Positions 62,824-64,000 of a stretch of DNA of 64,000 nt are shown here, piece after piece (the first letter of the stretch is position 1; each line of letters opens with the position of its first letter). Below the pieces are notes generated by a model. The model was given only the letters and a program-made list of their open reading frames with translations, had not been told where the DNA came from and did not search any database. Origin of the DNA: Rotaria sordida (Eukaryota > Rotifera > Eurotatoria > Philodinida > Philodinidae); contig CAJNOL010001204.1 in assembly GCA_905250125.1 (NCBI GenBank), positions 1-64,000 on the forward strand, written 5' to 3'. The translations under genes and the position numbers were made by a program.

Positions 62824-63912
62824 TTTATATTATCTAAAATACGAGCAAATAGAATAAGAAAAAGAAGGAACATTCTTGTAAATAAATCCATAAAAATTGT
62901 TCAGTTGTATACTATCAAATTCTGTTTGAACTTGAGAATTTCTTTTTCTTCTTCTTCGTCTCCTCCCTCTCATCTATCAAAGAAAAAGAAAAGAATGAAA
63001 TGTAATTACACGCTCAAACTATTCAAATATGCTTTTTTTTTTATATCAAATCTAAGAATAGCAGAACAAGCATATATGAAGCTTTATAATTTAGGAGAAT
63101 CAAAATATATTTGTTTCATGTATATTATCAACAGTATGTCAGTGTCTTTAAAAACTTTATAATGAATTGAATTTCTGTGCAAGATTATGTGTTCTGTAAA
63201 GTTTGTCATTTTTTTATTTGAATGATTTATATAAACCTGCCAATTCTCATAAAGTAGTAAATGACAGATTTTCATTGACATGAAACAGAATAAGTTATGG
63301 CATTTCTCTTTCTTTTCTTTCCTGCAGTATTCGCTCATCATCAGTTAAATGCATACGCCATTTTTCTATATATATTCTCTTCGGTTTCTTTGACAACTCG
63401 TAGTAACATGATTATGACAAATAGATGACGTTAGCTTTCATGACCTACATTTAAAAAACTAGAATAAATTTTCTACTTGATATAGAATTAAGCACTAAGC
63501 TATTACATATAATCTAAAAAGAATATTTGTCATTCATACTATTATTTTCCCTTTAGACATTCCAATTAATATTCTGCTGCAAACAATTTCTTTCTCAGAT
63601 TAATGATAATATAAAACTTGCCTATCAAAAATTTTCTTTTTGCTTCTAGGTTATTAATTAAAAATAAATACAAAATTCTAAAATAAAAGAAACAAGATTC
63701 TTCCATGCAGATAATATTATTTGTTTATTTATTTTGACACATATTATCTATCATTTTTCAAATTTTTCAACATAAATGAATAGTAATAGCTGAAGTTGCT
63801 TTATATCAATTTATCCATATTATCATAAAATAATAATTCTATTTACATACAATATATTGTTTTATCTTTTCTTCCAGAAGTTATAAATATTATGTTAATT
63901 TACTCAACAACT
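62824..63912. other. Intergenic
   Basis: An acceptor-like ATTTTAG lies 10 bp upstream (minus strand) of the CAP-Gly gene's ATG. No other gene is supported here. Confidence 0.4.
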
Positions 63913-64000
63913 TCATCTTGTATAGTTACTAATGAAAATACATTTCTTGTTGTTTTTATTTACTAAATCATGAAGTAAAACAAGCATACGTAATAATACA
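63913..64000 (-). CDS. Possible 3' end of a minus-strand gene running off the window
   Basis: The minus-strand frame from the window edge reads LLRMLVLLHDLVNKNNKK, then CIFISNYTR and TGA. The first part looks like an armadillo-type helix. A second frame over the same bases ends VFSLVTIQDEVVE and stop, which also looks protein-like, so the true end may involve a splice site inside. Too short to identify. Confidence 0.28.
   Translation of the reverse strand, partial: VLLRMLVLLHDLVNKNNKKCIFISNYTR

Noticed and set aside
1-64000. CRISPR arrays, rRNA and tRNA genes
   Set aside because: I saw no regularly spaced identical repeats and no rRNA-like conserved blocks. I could not recognise a cloverleaf by eye. 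A tRNA search program would be needed to exclude tRNAs.

Overview
The window looks like nuclear DNA of a small-genome invertebrate. It is strongly AT-rich. Most introns are 45-130 bp and obey GT-AG. The recognisable genes are metazoan (a K50 paired-class homeobox gene, REPS1-, TXNDC16-, GPATCH2- and C2orf76-like genes, MRPS17, an mTERF). There are no bacterial-style operons with Shine-Dalgarno sites. A bdelloid rotifer is my best guess. It rests on base composition, intron size, mite-like DNA repeats and acceptor-like AGs just upstream of almost every start codon, which fits spliced-leader trans-splicing. The species call is inference only.

Layout. Positions 1-6.8 kb are gene-poor: a 193-bp tandem repeat, a palindrome, and a hAT-type non-autonomous transposon carrying inverted minisatellites. 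6.8-11.3 kb (+) holds an unusual multidomain gene with a stonustoxin/MACPF-like N-terminus joined to a calcium-sensor-like EF-hand module. 11.3-16.5 kb has three foldback elements and a second hAT MITE with a perfect 8-bp target duplication. 16.5-17.6 kb (+) is a C2orf76/UPF0538 gene. 19.2 kb (-) is a possible neuropeptide-precursor exon. 19.7-20.3 kb (+) is a short homeobox gene. 21.6-22.6 kb (-) is a redoxin-fold membrane protein. 24.7-26.5 kb (-) is a fibronectin-III protein. 26.5-32.5 kb is nearly empty. 32.5-33.1 kb (+) is a single-pass membrane protein.

34.2-47.1 kb is a dense minus-strand block. In transcription order it holds REPS1-like (47.1-45.8), mTERF (45.1-43.7), MRPS17 (43.6-43.0), TXNDC16-like (42.9-37.6), a 103-aa unknown (36.8-36.4) and GPATCH2-like (36.2-34.2). 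mTERF, MRPS17 and TXNDC16 are separated by only 55 and 104 bp, each gap holding a polypyrimidine tract and an AG, so they may form a trans-spliced operon. Two of the three act in mitochondrial gene expression. 48.5-48.9 kb (-) is a small secreted protein. 49.9-52.6 kb looks like decayed coding sequence. 53.3-56.0 kb (+) is an unusual SDR protein. 57.1-62.8 kb (-) is a 12-exon coiled-coil protein with a C-terminal CAP-Gly domain. The last ~90 bp may hold the end of a minus-strand gene that runs off the window.

Exon structures were built by hand from reading frame, splice consensus and phase. In each multi-exon model the exon lengths sum to a multiple of three, but none is backed by transcript data. 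Introns above 800 bp are rare, and four of the seven contain an inverted-repeat element.
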